The notes: generated by a model not told the origin, from the letters alone. A stretch of DNA of 64,000 nucleotides from Anthoceros angustus (GCA_010909165.1 VJWM01000179.1:404311-468310); one strand, 5' to 3'. Positions 1-12,880 are shown, counted from the stretch's first letter. Translations and numbers: made by a program.

Positions 1-1246
1 GCAGAGGATAGAAGTACAAGCTGTGGTCATCACATAGTGATGATCCCGGGCTTGAAACAAGTTAAAGGGTTAGTGGCGTGTTCAATTGCAAGAATAGACT
101 AGCTTGCAGGCAAGGAGACGCTCACCACTGGGCGTGCGCACCGCCGGGGAAGAAAGAGAAATTGTGAATGAATCACCGAGAGGTATCTAGGAAATGGATG
201 ATGTGCGTGAAGACAAGAGGAGCCACCAGCCGCATCCTTGGAGTTGGAGGAAGGCCTTGACGACTCCCAAAATTGCAAAATTTCCTTAACCCCTTGGGGC
301 AAACAATCGAACGAGCCTTCCCCACCCACACCAGCCCTCTGGTGCACTTTGCAAATCGCGGGTTTGAAGATGGCGTGCCACAACTCTTGACCCCAAGGAC
401 TCGGCCCAAGGCGCTCATTGCTTGCCTCACGTCGTTAGTTAGCACAATATTCATAAAGGTTTGTCTTGCCTTCAAGTGATCGACGCTTGTACACTCCGCA
501 TTTTTCATGGCCTGATGTTTGAGCGAGGATGTGGCTTCGAGCCTTCACCCTACAAGAACGGGGGAAGAATTCCTTGAGGCCACGAAGCTGGAAAAAGCAT
601 CTAACACCTTAGCCTTGCTATCGAATGAAGTGGGCAGTTCTACAACCGAAAACGTGGCCAAGTTCTCGAGCAATACGCCCACATTGTGCATCATCACGGC
701 CCCATCACGACTGGGTGAGATCCCGCCCCTTTGCCGTGCACGGAATCGCCTTGACCGCCTGTGGATGAAAGAGGACGTGTTGTTCAGACTAGTTCCCTCC
801 TCACTCATTGAGGGTTCTTGATCCGGAGAAGCGCCTCACACCCACCCTCCGCCGTATGATTATCACCGTGACAATCCTCCTCCATGCGAAGGAGCTCCCG
901 CCTCTTGCCTAACATCCGCCACGCACAAAGATGCTCCATCTTCCACACGCAAAGATGCAACTCAATTTGCTTTTCCCTCCACCGGCCCAGCGTGTTTTGC
1001 TTTTCCTAAGTGCACCCGAGAGGGAGGCGCTGCTGAGCCATTCAATTCCCTTGCTCGCGGACGGGCTCCCTTCCCGCCTCCTCCCTCTCGCAGCTCAAGA
1101 TCTGGGCACATGGTTCACACACGGGCACCGAGCGCCTGCGCAGCTGGTGAAAGGTCTCGCAGCGTGAAGATGGCGGTTATGCTCTCATTGGTGACAAGTG
1201 CACCAACATGGGTACTTACCATCTTTTGAAAATCCGCTTAGACAAA
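1..1246. other. unassigned region, no recognised gene
   Basis: Short open frames occur on both strands but none matches a family I recognise. The minus strand is open at 545-808 and 173-508. These could be consecutive pieces of one broken frame, helical in character with segments such as ENLATFSVVELPTSFDSKAK and RQTFMNIVLTNDVRQAM. I cannot assign a function. A decayed transposon gag is possible but unproven. Confidence 0.3.
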
Positions 1247-1460
1247 ACTTTGAAATACAAACAAGTTTACACTTGTTTGTGACCATGCTTCACTTTCGGT
1301 GTTCCATGTTCACTTGACACGCTCTTGAAATTCGCAGTGGTACAACTTTGAAATTCGCTTATTCCAAACTTTGAAATTTGAACAAGTTCCAACTTTGTGA
1401 CAAAGACTCACTTTTAGTGTTCTGTGTTCACTTGACGTTGCGTTGAAATTCAAATGAGCT
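1247..1460. repeat. imperfect ~123-bp tandem repeat, two units
   Basis: Two diverged copies of a module start near 1247 and 1370. Each runs from a TTTGAAAT-type start through CACTT...GTGTTC to TTCACTTGAC and ends in TTGAAATTC. No coding capacity is apparent. Confidence 0.55.
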
Positions 1461-1655
1461 TGGGTTGTGTGTCTTGTGCTCACTTTTTGTATCCAAAGCT
1501 CACTTGTCCATCCATGATCAAGTAATTAAATACCAAATGCAAAATCATATCCTTAAGATCCGAGCATTTTCTGTGGACTTGTTGCCATGCTCTTAGTTTT
1601 GGGAAAAAACTTGAATCACTTGATCATTATTCTAGCGAGGAGAGTTTTTGAAGGT

Positions 1656-1681
1656 AAATATGTCCACATGTGGACATATTT
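1656..1681. repeat. perfect 26-bp palindrome
   Basis: The 13 bases from 1656 (AAATATGTCCACA) are followed without a spacer by their exact reverse complement, ending at 1681. Such a sequence could form a cruciform, bind a symmetric dimer, or be the closed end of a small foldback element. No neighbouring gene explains it. Confidence 0.7.
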
Positions 1682-4600
1682 CCACGCTGCCGCCCCCACA
1701 TAATGTGGTCTACCTAACTGCAGATGCTTGCACCCGTGGTTTACACGGTGTCCAAGACTATGTACCTTCTCGCCACCATTCAACTCACTTGGTTTGGCCG
1801 CTTCGTCCACGCCACGCGAGGTGAGAACATTGAAGGTCAGCCACACGATAGAACCTGCATTGTGATGCACGACCTGTCCTATGGGGCGGTCAAGCGATCG
1901 AATAGGAGCTCACGCCCGGTAGAGGGCGTGGCGACAGTGGAAGGACGGGCCACAAGGAGGCGGCTCGTGAATCGCGTGGGGAGGCCATTGGAAGATTAGG
2001 TGCATGGTACCACCGTGCTGTGAGCACAATGTTGTGGACATTTAGTACGCGGATATATGCTTAATGGCATTCAAATTTTGAACACTTGGCAGTGGTGGTA
2101 GGAGATCACAGGCGTGAACATGGATATGCAAGCGCGGGACTGAGCACTGACAACATCGCACACCGGTCAAGCTTGGAAGAGGTGGAGTGGCGAATGGCTT
2201 GGATGAAGGAAACCACTGCGAAGGTGGTGTCCGCGGCGGCCGCGATGGAGGCGGCGAGGGAACACGGACTCACCATCGGCAGGAGCGGCTGGGCGACGGC
2301 GAGAGCACAGAGGCCAGCTAGATTGCCGCAAATTGCTTGTGACGTAATGGCGCCGCTGGCTGAGGCGTGACCACGCCATTGGCGGACGAGGATCGCCCGT
2401 AGCGGATGGCGGGCTTGCAGACGAAGAAGGGCATATGGACGGCTGGTGCCTAGCGGAAAGTCATCGAGTCTCAACTCGGGGCAAGGTGTGATGATGAAGT
2501 CGCCCTGCTCGGCGAGATCTTATGTGGCGGGAAGCATGGGCGGAGGCGGGAGGTAGCCGGTGGGGAAGAAGAGCAGGAGGAGAGGAGGCGAGTTGGAGCC
2601 CTCAGTGAGCCGAGAGGGCTCCTTTGTCGAGGAGGTAGAAGGCCCATTTCAGCGAATTTTGACATCAGGTGGGGTGAGAGGGTTGGTACTTGAGGCGTTC
2701 TCGGAAGAACACACATGGCGAGGGTGCTTGGATGCACCTCCAGTGAGAGTTGAGTTAGAGCGTTCTCGCCGAGGAGGGCTCACCCACTTTGAGTGGCGCG
2801 GGGTGTTGAACATGGTGCACCAACTAGTGCAAGCGGACATGGACATTGCGATCTTTGGAGGCTGTGGAGGACAAGAAAGAAGAGCTGCGGCGGAAAAATG
2901 CATTGCAGCTTATCAAGTGGGAGGTGAACAAGCAATTGGTCGATTAGATCTCGGATCTGCCGGTGTGGGAAAAATGCAAGAGCACTTGTGATCAACAAAA
3001 GGCAGCAGCGGAGGCGGAGAAGCAAGCGCATGCCTCCCAACATTACAAAGGATGTATGGGTGAAGTGCGTACAAGAGGAAGAGGCAAGGTATGCATGAGT
3101 GGGCGGTGGTCTTAGGGCAGCGCCGACAAGCCATAGGCTGCCGCCTTTGTCGAGCGGGAAGGGGGGAACCAATGGACCCAACCCATCTGGCGAGACAAGG
3201 CGAGAGGATCTTGTGCCAAGTTTGGAAGTGCTGGGAAGACATCAACATGGGCGGAAAGTGGGGTTCCGGGCAGCGTAGAAAACATGCAGGAGCTTTGGGC
3301 AAGTACTTTTGGAATTGGGTAAGGTGGTTTGCGTGTTATCCGCGAAATATGGGCCAGTGGTTGGGCGGTGGAAAATGGCGCCGAGGCGGCTTCGTGCACA
3401 TGGATTGCACATAGATTGAGAATAGTATTGCCTTTGCAATTGCCTTTGCCATGTGTAGAATCTAACCGGGATGATGTTATACGAGCCTGATGGAGGAAGG
3501 AGGTATGGAGAAGTGGGAAGGAGGGTGGAGAGGACGTGCGGAAGCCCCAAATCGAAGCGGGTGGACATGGCTGGAAAGTCCGTCTTTGCTTGAGAGGATG
3601 GAGATGGCTCGACCCAGCATATCTCGCTACTGAGGAGGGCGCTCAGTTATGAGGATGGCGGGGAGGCAAACATAGGGCATGGGCGTGTGCGGAGAGGTGA
3701 TGCACTAAAGCCACTATCAGCGGTGTGGGAAGCAAAGCCGAGAGGATGAGGTGAGGGCGGCCGGGATATGCCGCATCACATGTTTTTCTGACTTTGAAAT
3801 TGATTCTTGCGGTGCGAAATTGCAGGAGACTTGAGAAACATCGCATCATCGAAGAAGAGCAATGGTCTCGGTCTTGTGGAAGTCAATTCTTGAGGAATCT
3901 GCGGAAAGGCGGCGGAAGCATCGGAAGGCTGCCGATGGGGCGGAGAAAAGGCGGTGCCACGAAGAGCGAAGAACAAAGGAAAGGGAAGCACTACAGCCAA
4001 GGCACACACCCGTTCATGGAATTATTGGTGCTGCGATTTCAATGTCGTGGTATGGAGTGTACATTTGAATAGGGGCGTAGATGGGGGCGAAAAGTAGGCC
4101 CAGTCCGGCGCATAGGCGCATATCCCGCCACACCTCATGGCGCACCTCGGGCCCTTGCGTGGAGCGACAATGCCTCGGTTACATTATATATCGGAGAGGA
4201 CAATGGACCAAACATGTGTGTGGCCGAAATGGAAGGGTATATCTAGTAATAACATATTACTAATCGGAATGACGAACAATTGAAAACTACCTTATTAATG
4301 AAGTGTTTTAAATATAGATCGAAATTAATGAAGGAAAGCATCATTATGGCATCCGTCGGAGGCATGTCTGATCATGACAGTACACCCGACATGTGGCGCT
4401 CTTCGAACAGGACTATAAACCCATGGGGGAAAAGCAGGTGGATACCAAGTGGGCGCTGCATGCAGGAAATATGCGTGCAGGAGATATGGACATGTGAGTA
4501 TGGGGATGAAAAATGAGGCGCAGCGGCGTGATGGGGCGTGGCTGCTCGGGCGGGGAGAGGAAGCCAAGTGGCGGCCACAGAGCTCACGGGAAGGGGCCAG

Positions 4601-5428
4601 TTAAGCTCTAACCAAAGGTTACATCCGTTACAAAATCGCTCGGTGCGATAATGTAGCAGCGTGGGTAACATTCTACTCTCAAACCCGCTCACGGTTTATT
4701 GCCGACAATAACGTTACAAGCAAAGCATTGTTACAAAGCGGGGAATATCGTTACTACAAAGCGTTACAACATCGCCTACTATGGTGTAGTGTCAGTCTAA
4801 ACCGAACAGTACCTCCGGATACTCAAACATAAATAGCTTACCTGGAGGCATGGGAGGCGGGTGTGATAGCGGTGGTCTTGATGATCGGGCCATGGCCTTC
4901 CTTCCTCGTTGCCTGTTGTTTTTGTCCAAAGATTTACGGATTTCGGAAGTTTCGAACTCTTCGTTGCCATCTCTGTCTTGCGACTACGAATGGAGTCAAT
5001 AGCGATGGCATAACGATGCGGCCCGAAAGATTTGCGTCAAATGCATAGTCCGATGACCTCAGATTCATCGTTCTTTGTGGGTGTGTAACATCTTTCCCCA
5101 GCGTGCTTGGAAGAGCACAAGAACCATGACACAAGAGCTTGTTTTCCAAGACTAGGACCAAGGCTATAGCCACACTTGTATCACTTAAAGCCACAAGGTC
5201 CAAGTGACATTGGCGTGATATGATCGGCAAGGCTTAAGCAGCATACATGATTGAGCACACAAACTTTGGACATCGGAAGGCACACATCACAATGTTCATA
5301 AAGGGTGTAGTTTCCTCGGTCCTCGGTGTGTGTTATATTGGGGACTTTAAATTGGATTATTTCCTTGGATATGCCATAATGCACACCAATTTAGGGTAAG
5401 CCTTGTTGGAACATCTATCGCACCCCTC
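1682..5428. other. unassigned region, no recognised gene
   Basis: No conserved protein was recognised. The plus strand at 2560-2991 is open for 143 codons and continues in other frames as a charged, Glu/Lys/Ala-rich sequence to about 3100. It could be a retrotransposon gag or coiled-coil remnant, but no zinc knuckle or other diagnostic motif is visible. From about 4260 to 5400 the DNA is mixed AT-rich and open in no long frame. Confidence 0.3.
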
Positions 5429-6214
5429 ATGTTACGGTGTGGCGTAATTGAGGCGTTCAGGCGGGTTTCCTCGTCTTCAAGCTTGAGGATTTTTGGTAGC
5501 GAGGAGTTCGGTCTTTGTCAGTGTCGTCGCGAGGCAAGGAGGGCCCGTATGCGTCTGGGCGCTAGCACCTCCCAAATTAGAAATCTTGTATGCGCCGAGG
5601 TTGGTGTTCTATCTTGTGTTGTGGTTCTTATTGGTTGCTCTTGCTCTTGCTCTTATGATCTTGTGTTATGGCTGCTCTTATCACCAGCAACATGGGCCAG
5701 ACGTATGACAAGAAGACTTGCCAAAAGGGCCCTTGTAGCTCGAGATCATGGGAAGCCGAAGAAGCAAAAGAAAAGAAAACCCAAGAAGATTCAACAAGCG
5801 GCGGTGAGGTGCGCGACAAGATACCGACCCGCGTCTGCGGAGGCAATCCCTCCGCAACCTTGTTCTACCGGTGGCGCGGGATCCGGGGAAAGCAGCGTCG
5901 ATTGGAGTGCAGCGAGCTCGGCAAGGCCCTTGTTGCTGGCGGGAGAAAGCGGGTGTTCCCTAAACCCCCTAGGTCGAAGGCGGTGGGAACCCAATCCCTC
6001 GTCTTATTCATATGAGTGCCATGATGATTGCGCCACACTCATCGAGGTTGAAGAAAGCGATTACATTGGAGAAAGAATGGTTCTTCACCAGGCTAAAAAC
6101 GGTGAGAATGTTGTGTGGACTCAATGCCTAAAAGTTGTGGATATATGGCCATATGCGGGCTACACTCTGCCAAACCAAAGTGAGAAATTGGATGGGTGGT
6201 GTGACAGCTGCTGA
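5429..6214 (+). CDS. hypothetical protein, 261 codons, doubtful
   Basis: This is the longest open frame in the first 6 kb. Residues about 57-84 form a hydrophobic, Cys/Ser-rich stretch that could be a membrane segment. It is followed by a strongly basic tract (KKQKKRKPKK at residues 111-120) and a low-complexity Ser/Gly/Ala-rich part near residues 140-185. I do not recognise any family. Composition changes along the frame, a second plus-strand frame overlaps it, and the region lies directly outside a large retrotransposon, so chance openness in GC-rich DNA is a real alternative. The first ATG was used because nothing decides between starts. Confidence 0.2.
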   Translation: MLRCGVIEAFRRVSSSSSLRIFGSEEFGLCQCRREARRARMRLGASTSQIRNLVCAEVGVLSCVVVLIGCSCSCSYDLVLWLLLSPATWARRMTRRLAKRALVARDHGKPKKQKKRKPKKIQQAAVRCATRYRPASAEAIPPQPCSTGGAGSGESSVDWSAASSARPLLLAGESGCSLNPLGRRRWEPNPSSYSYECHDDCATLIEVEESDYIGERMVLHQAKNGENVVWTQCLKVVDIWPYAGYTLPNQSEKLDGWCDSC

Positions 6215-6438
6215 CTGATGAAGCGAGGACCCGAGTTATTTTGCTTCATTTGAGCATGACACTCGTCCATGAGATGAAAATGGGTGTTTGCATTGAGTGC
6301 TAGTCATGAATGCCGGAAGTCAAAACCCGGTCACTAAGAAATTTGTTTTGGAAGTTCACCCAATTAGTATGTAGTCACATGTATAGTATATATTTGGCCT
6401 TACCAAATGTAGTCTCGCCTTATTGAATCAAAGGGCTA
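6215..6438. other. short flank between the open frame and the gypsy LTR
   Basis: AT-rich spacer with no recognised feature. No convincing 5-bp target duplication of the adjacent gypsy element could be found here. Confidence 0.4.
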
Positions 6439-9400
6439 CGTAGCGCGACTTTACGTGCGGCCGAGCGCACAATCCGGAAATGTCGTTGTAGGAAGAGTCC
6501 GTTCCCAAGGAATGATAGGCTCCGTTTGCAGCGTTGGTGATTCTTACCTCACTGCGTCGACTCTCAGCGACATTCATCGTTCTAACTACCATAGCGTTCG
6601 CAGGCCCGGTGTGGCCAAAGCGTTTAGGGACCCGTTCGCGTCCGTCGTTCACGTTAATCGCACTTTCTCTGGTCCTCTCTCCTCACTACACTCCGGTCTT
6701 AGGAAGCGGGCTACGGTCCGGACCTCCTCGTCGTTCTGGGCCTCTCCGTCCGGGCTCTACGCCCTCCGGGTTCCTCGGCTCCACGTTCGGTCCGTTCGTG
6801 CTGGGCGGCTCGGGCGAACCGGGTCCCGATCACCCTTCCTGCACACACCACAACACGTTAGGTCCGTCACGACCAGTCAATCTCCGGGGTTCGTGCACCT
6901 TTCGGTGACTCGGGACTCACGTTAGAAGACACACAAAGCAGAGCAGCGGCATCAACACCAAGAGAAGATGATTTGGCGACCTCGGCCCTCTTATACTCGC
7001 CAGTCGGCGCCTTTATTACACCCTATTACGGCGTGGCCATTTCGGCCCTAATCGGCGCCTACCATCCTATTCCCTCCTATCTCCTTGTCGGTGGTGGGAA
7101 GGTCCGGGTTCGCCTCGGGATTGGTGGTCAATCTCCCGACGGCATTGCGGGCGCGCAATCGGATGATCCGAGGACCCCTTCCTCTTCCGGAATCACATCG
7201 GGTTGGGCTCGGCGGTCGGCGAGGTCGTTTTCAGTTCCCCATGGGTCCCCTCGGTGGGGCCGCATTGTCTGCTCCCCAGCGTAAGTCGAGGGACTCCTCC
7301 TTCAGTCCGGACCTCGGGGTCCGGTCCTCTCAGTCGGAACCTCGAGTCCTCCTTACAGTCGGTCTGAGTCGGTCTCATCTCTGAGGTTCGGACCTCGGTC
7401 CGAACTTGTCTGGGAGTCCAGGTCGGGACCTGGACCTCTTCGCTGGGTCCTCATCCCTTCCACCCTTGTCTTGGGTCTTGGCTCCTCCTTCCACTCCCCT
7501 TCGGGCCCCCTCTATCTCCGGCGGGTTGCGGGGACTTACCACAGTGGTCGTTGTCGCGTCTGCTCCTCTGATGCTCTTCTCCCTCCGTCGTCTCCAAGCA
7601 GGCCACTAGAGTCCCCGTCTTGTCCCATGCCCCTTCATCCCAGGCCTTCCGAGTCCGTCTAGCGGTGGGCGGGGCTTGATGAGCTCGGTGTGGTAATAGG
7701 CAAAGTCGAATCAACTTGATTGCCTCTTCCACGTGTGCGGGCACCGATACTCCCTTCGCCATAGGTGCTCGGGTGGCGTCTTTGCCCGGCTTGTTGGACC
7801 ACCTCCTCCGAGTTTGGCGGTGGGCGGGCCGCTTGAGGCTGAGGCGGCCTCGGTCTGCAACCTTGCTGTTGCTCACTGCTCCTCCGTCGTTTCGCTCCGG
7901 CTGCTTACCGCCATAGCGCGGCGTTCCCTTCGCCTTTCTCCTGGACCAGCGGCTTCTTTTGCGTCCGGTGCCCTCGCTCCTCGTTCATACGGCGTCTCCG
8001 CCATCTCCCTCTCGGGGCGGTGGCACTCTGCCCGTGAGCCGAGTCCTTCTCCATTTGGCGGCGTCCTGCTCCTGTTCCGCCGCCCGTCCTCCGTCCGCCA
8101 GCAGGCTGGGCGCTCTATTTCGTTGTTCGCGATCACGCCTGCGAACTACCATTCCTCTCAATGGTAGTTTGGGCTGACTCAAGGTCTCCTTGCGGTCTTC
8201 CATCTCCACCGCCGCTCCACCTCCTTGTGGCCGGAGATCCTCCATCTCCTTGCGCGTGCTTCCTCCTCCTCGGCATGGTGGCGCACTCTGCTTGCCTCAC
8301 CTCCTTCTTGAGTTGGCTTGTCCCCGTCTCCCTCCACCGGTTCGATCACCGATAGTGATCGTCGATCTTGCGTGACTTCCGCCTCCCTTCGCCTTCACAG
8401 GCTTGCCCATTTGGCGGTCGGTCGGGGCCGCCTCCGCCGCCCACGAGCCTTCTCCTTCGGGGCCTCCTGCCTCTGCTGCGCTTCCCCCTCCGCTGCGAGG
8501 TCCTTCAGCTTGGGCCTCCCTGCACTGCTGCTCACCGGTGAAGGAATTTAGTCGGTCCTGCGGATGGACGGACTTCCCTCTCGGCCTCCGGCGTTTCCCT
8601 TCCTCAATCGGCGAGCTTGCCTTCCTCCTTGCCTCCACAGGCCCCCTCAGCTGCTCACGGAGGAGTACCATCGCCTCGGGTGGCTTCTACCTCACAGGTC
8701 TTCTCGGCCATCCCGAGACCCCAAAGCATCGTCCATGGCGGTAGCAGGACCCGTGTTTCTTCCACGGCCGCAGTGAGGCTCCCACAAAGTCCGTAGTGGA
8801 GGCGGGCATTTCGATCCAGGACCTCCATACCATGATCAGTAAGTCGGTGGGTTCTCGGACCTAATCGGGACCCTTAGGTCTGAGTCTTGGCTCGGAGCTT
8901 CACCCTCCTTGGCCCTCTTGGCGCGAGCTCCTTCTCGCCTCTTTTCTCACAGGGCTCGGAGGAGGTGAGGGGTCAGGAGCAAGCCCTTTGCCCCTTCACA
9001 GCCGGGGCAGGGGCCGGCTCGAGTGGCTGCCGGTGACCTCCTGCTCCTGGCGTCCCTTCTGCCCTCCTTCGCCTCTTGCTTCCCACTCGTGGGCGGGGGG
9101 TAAGAATCTTGGAGTCTGCGTTGGTGGCTGGTCTTGCGCTCTTGGTTCCCTTGGTCGTGAGGCTCTGGGTGTTGGTGGGGGCTGCAGTGCTCGTTCCCTC
9201 TGTGGTTGCTTGGGGGGCACCGGAGGAGGAGGCGGGGTTCTTCCCATACTTCCACAGGTGGTGAGGGGTCCGTTCGACGTATGGAGTCAGGAATCCTCGA
9301 TCGTCCTCCTCCGGTCCGTTTGGCCTTGTGCCTCCCACCTCGGCGCCCACGCTCCACTTCGCGGGGCCTCCGGTCCCGGGCGCCGCTCAGCTCTCCCTCC

Positions 9401-10528
9401 TTGAGGAGCTCGAAATGTCCCCATACATGGATCGGTATGGGGCGGCCAGATAAGGCTTCTCGCTCCTGCTTGCGGCCTCTGGCCCAGGCGAAGATAATCC
9501 AGTCCGCCCTCTTCCCCAGCGCATGCGGGAATACCAGATTATCACCAAGGTGATCCACCTTGGTGGTGAGTTCAATGGACAATGATCCGGGCTACTCGCC
9601 TTATCCGGGTCGGATATCAACCCGTTGGTGGTCCTGCGTCGAGCCCTCGCGCTTGCGGCCCTATCTTCCTTCGCCTTGAGGGGCTCGCTCCCCTTCTTCC
9701 TCCTTTGGGCGGTTGTAGGCGCCCTCGGGACCTCAAGGTCCATCGCCTGGGTCCTCCGGAGGTTCTTGGACCGCACCTCCCTGAGCCAGCATCTTCGCGA
9801 ACTCCGGACGGTGTGGTCAAGCGTCGAACCATGGAACACATCCAAATGCCACTCCTCACCAATTCCCGCTTCCTCGGCGGGCCCAAAGTCCGGATAGCGC
9901 GGGTCACAATGTTGCGCTCCACAGGTTCCATGGCTCCCAAACTTCCAGGCTTTTGGGTGCCATCGCCTTCTTCTCCCTTGTCTTGTGGCTTGGCCGGGCG
10001 GCACGTCGCCTCTTCGCGCGTTGCTCCAACTCAGCGGTGAGCCACGCTCGAAGGTGTCCCGAGATAGCGCCCGAGCGGGTTGCGGCGCAAGGCGAAATTG
10101 TCTCGGTGCGCGTGACCTTCCCCTTGACGCGCCGGGAGTAACGGCGGGCGGGCGCCTCTTCCTGTCATGGCGCAGTGCACGCGGCTTACTCGACCTTCGC
10201 CTCCGCTTACTCGGCCTTCGCGCGCGACTGCGCGCCTCGCGCGGCGGGCGTGAATACCTGCGGGCTCGGTCCTGCATGCCGTCCTCCACTCGGGGCGTCC
10301 CGTGGCGTCGCCTAATCCGTCCTCAGCTCAACTTCTAAGTTACTTTCCTGGCGTACTTATCTGTTTGACCGGAGTGGGTCGGACTTATCCGTTACCCGTG
10401 GCGTACGCATAGTGTGCGTTCCTCTCCGGTATACTCGAGTCGTCCGGTGCTATCCATTCCTCCTTTTCCGCCTTTATCCTTCTCCTAAAAAACAAACCCT
10501 ACCTAACCCCCGAAGTCCGTAGTCCACA
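6439..10528 (-). repeat. 3' LTR of the gypsy element
   Basis: It matches 16723-20908 along its whole length, with many short insertions and deletions between the copies. The inner end near 10528 reads TCCACA. It is separated by two bases from a purine tract on the minus strand, as expected for a 3' LTR. Long open frames inside it, on both strands, are not preserved between the two LTR copies and are not annotated as genes. Confidence 0.8.
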
Positions 10529-10530
10529 TA

Positions 10531-10541
10531 CTCCCCTTCTC
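10531..10541 (-). promoter_or_regulatory. polypurine tract of the gypsy element
   Basis: The minus strand reads GAGAAGGGGAG two bases before the LTR terminus. Such tracts prime plus-strand DNA synthesis. The position fits the orientation deduced from the pol domains. Confidence 0.55.
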
Positions 10542-11131
10542 ACATTGGCGTCTCGCCAACACAGTACTTTTCACCCGCCACCCGTTCACCCAGTGGGCGG
10601 TTCACCATCCAAGCGCGGTGAGCGGACCCATTGGGTATACCTTGCCACTTGGTAAGGTCCCATCCATCGTAGGTGGAGTTTACAGGAAGTGCATATGGCG
10701 GTCATCGTAAAGGGCCAAATCTCCCTCCTTCACATACTCACGATTCCGGCGCTGTCATGCCACGGCTTGCGTTGATTACATGCGATTGCATTGTTGCGCC
10801 TCTTCCGACCCTCAGTATCTTTGAACAAACCCTAGCAAGCGCTCGGTTGGCTCTCTTCATCCGTTAAGCGCCTTTCCATCATGACTCGGTGTTGGCACCT
10901 CAAACTCTACCGGCATAACGGGTGAGTGCCCATAGACCGAATGTCTCGGAGTTCGTTGCGTGGTTACCTTCTCTGCGTCGAGCGCCCGCGGATGGCGGCT
11001 TTGTATCGATCGTGCGCATAGTTAAAAGCTTATTGAGGATGCGGCGGATAAGTCCTCTGGTCTTCAATCCGTTGGCCTTGGTTGTAGGGGGCGTTTCGAT
11101 GTGTGATGCGAAAAGTCCGTCATTGCGGTTA
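10542..11131. other. gypsy 3' interior, no recognisable domain
   Basis: This lies between the polypurine tract and the integrase relic. It presumably holds the degenerate integrase C-terminus and 3' untranslated part. I see no individual motif. Confidence 0.4.
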
Positions 11132-11470
11132 TCACATCATTGAGGAAATGGGTTCCCCTAAACACCAGGACACCCATACCTTGTGATGATGTTTCGTGAG
11201 GAATTTGGCCACCGTGCTTGAGTCCGTTCGGTAGCGAGCTTCACCCACAGTGCGATGTCGTTGCCACCAAGATGTACCGCTTTTGTGTGTGCCTGGGTTG
11301 GGCGTATAGGTCCAGCAGTCGATGCCCACTTCTCAAAAGGCGCTAGTGCTAGTATGGGCACTAACGGCCATTGTGTTGTGGTCGGCTTCCGATCCGACAA
11401 GCATCACACTTCTTCACAATTGGTGTGTTTCCCCATACATGGTGGGCCACGGTACCTCAAGATTTTCTTG
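11132..11470 (-). pseudogene. gypsy integrase core, broken
   Basis: Two overlapping minus-strand frames share the integrase catalytic core. One carries WPLVPILALAPFEKW followed by a GPIRPT-like segment. The other continues with TVAKFLTKH and a YGCPGV-like segment leading towards the conserved G-x-x-F. In Ty3-gypsy integrases the phrase F-x-x-W-x-x-D-x-x-G-P lies at the first catalytic Asp. Here the pieces fall in different frames, showing at least one or two small deletions. The fragment inserted element cDNA into the host genome when intact. It lies downstream of RNase H, the order expected for gypsy. Confidence 0.65.
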
Positions 11471-11926
11471 GTGGTGACTGTATTGCATAATGTCCACCTA
11501 GTCCTTCGTGCATCCCTTTATTACCACCTCCGTCTCACTTTGTTGGAGTACCTTCGTTCCACGTCGGCCACCTTAAAGATGCAATTATACTAAAAGGCGG
11601 CGTAGTGCACAAAGGCACCCTGGACCGGTTCGATTCGTTTGGTAGCTCCATCTCCCATAGGTACCGTTCCAACTCCATGAGGCCGCCCCTGCGTCGCTCC
11701 CTTCTCCCGCGTGGGTCCGCTGTTCCACTTAGGGTTTGTCCATTTGCTCCTCTACCTCCTCCTCTATCGCGCCACCAATTCCTCATCCGGGAAGGCGTCC
11801 TATCTGCGGGGGCTCCGTCTTTAATGGACAAGTCGGCGTTTTGGTGTTGCCGCCCTTGCCTAGTCTCCACCTCAAATGTGAACTCACTGTAGCAGAATCC
11901 ACCTCGTTAAAGGACAAGTGCCTTGT

Positions 11927-12240
11927 TCACCAAAGTGCTTGGTAGTGATCAACATAGAACACAAACTCATTGGGCGAAGGTAGTGTGAATTTCTTAGCCG
12001 TATACCATTCCAATGCCTCTCGCTCCGTAGTAGTGTACCTCCGTTCCGTCGTGGTCATCTTCGTAGTAGATTGGGTGATCCCTCCGTTTATCATCTTTTG
12101 GTGAGCACTACTCGATGGCGGTGACACATCCACATACACATGGAATCGCTTTCCCGGTCCGGTCCTTTGTCTTGGGGCCAGACAGTGGTGCAGGTCTCGA
12201 ATGCCGCCTCCCTTTACGGCGTCCGGTCCATTCTTCCTCC
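11927..12240 (-). pseudogene. gypsy RNase H domain, broken
   Basis: The minus strand encodes a run containing TTTERRYTTTEREALEW, then AKKF, then FVFYVDHYQALW. This is the hallmark of retrotransposon RNase H: Y-x-x-x-E-x-E (here within the TTTEREAL segment) followed by the V-x-x-D-H-x-x-L type motif. The domain normally degrades the RNA strand during reverse transcription. Spacing between motifs is shorter than usual, consistent with small deletions. The preceding residues rich in Pro and Arg do not fit the family and probably come from a frameshift. Confidence 0.65.
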
Positions 12241-12880
12241 TTCTGAGTAGCTCGTTAGCGGCCCTTTGCAAAATCTTGGATGAAAGTAACCCACCATGCC
12301 GGGAATCCCGTAACTCCTTCAAGTTCGTTGGCGGGTGAGGGATGGATGACTTTCACCTTGTCTTGGTCCACCTCTATCCCTCCCGACACCCGGTGTCCCA
12401 ACAAGATTCCCTCTGTCATGCAGTAGCATTTCTCGGATGCGAGCACGTTGAGTCTCCTACAGTTCCAAACACTTCATGTCCAGCGTGTTTGTCCTCTCTC
12501 CGTGCACAGTCGTCCAGAACACCTCCATGAAGTCCCTCGGAATTCCGGAAGGCGTTGGTCACCATCCGCATAAATGATCCGGGTGCTCTGTCATCCGAAG
12601 GCACCGTTTGTAGGCAAGCGTCCCCACTCCGTGGTGAATGTTGTCTTATCGTCAGAACTCCCTTAGGTGCGGTGGTTGTGGAGTAGCCATCAAGAAGGAG
12701 TAGGTACTCGTCGCCACCTTGTCGATTATATGTCCACAAAGGGCATGGGAAATGGTCCTTCTCGTGGCGGCGTTAAGCTTTCTCCGATCTGGCAGACGAA
12801 TACATCTGCTTCTTGACGACAACAATGGCGCCACCCACTCCTTGTTCACGATTGGGAAGATGATGTCGCCTTCGGATACT
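12241..12880 (-). pseudogene. gypsy reverse transcriptase, broken
   Basis: Reverse transcriptase is spread over three minus-strand frames. From the upstream side: PIVNKEWVAP and KLNAATR (the fingers region with the conserved LNAAT-R), then DKV-GGDEYLLLLDGYS and PGTFMRMVTNAFRN (palm), then CYCMTEGILLGHRVS and GIEVDQDKVKVI (the segment just before the thumb). These are classic Ty3-gypsy RT phrases. The catalytic x-DD region is not readable because the frame shifts there. The segment near 12270-12310 lacks about nine bases relative to the usual spacing between G-x-x-G-Y and the F-I-x-D-F motif, one of several short deletions. Confidence 0.75.

Noticed and set aside
9387-10289. 300-codon minus-strand open frame
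   Set aside because: Inside the other LTR, not preserved in its partner and without known motifs.
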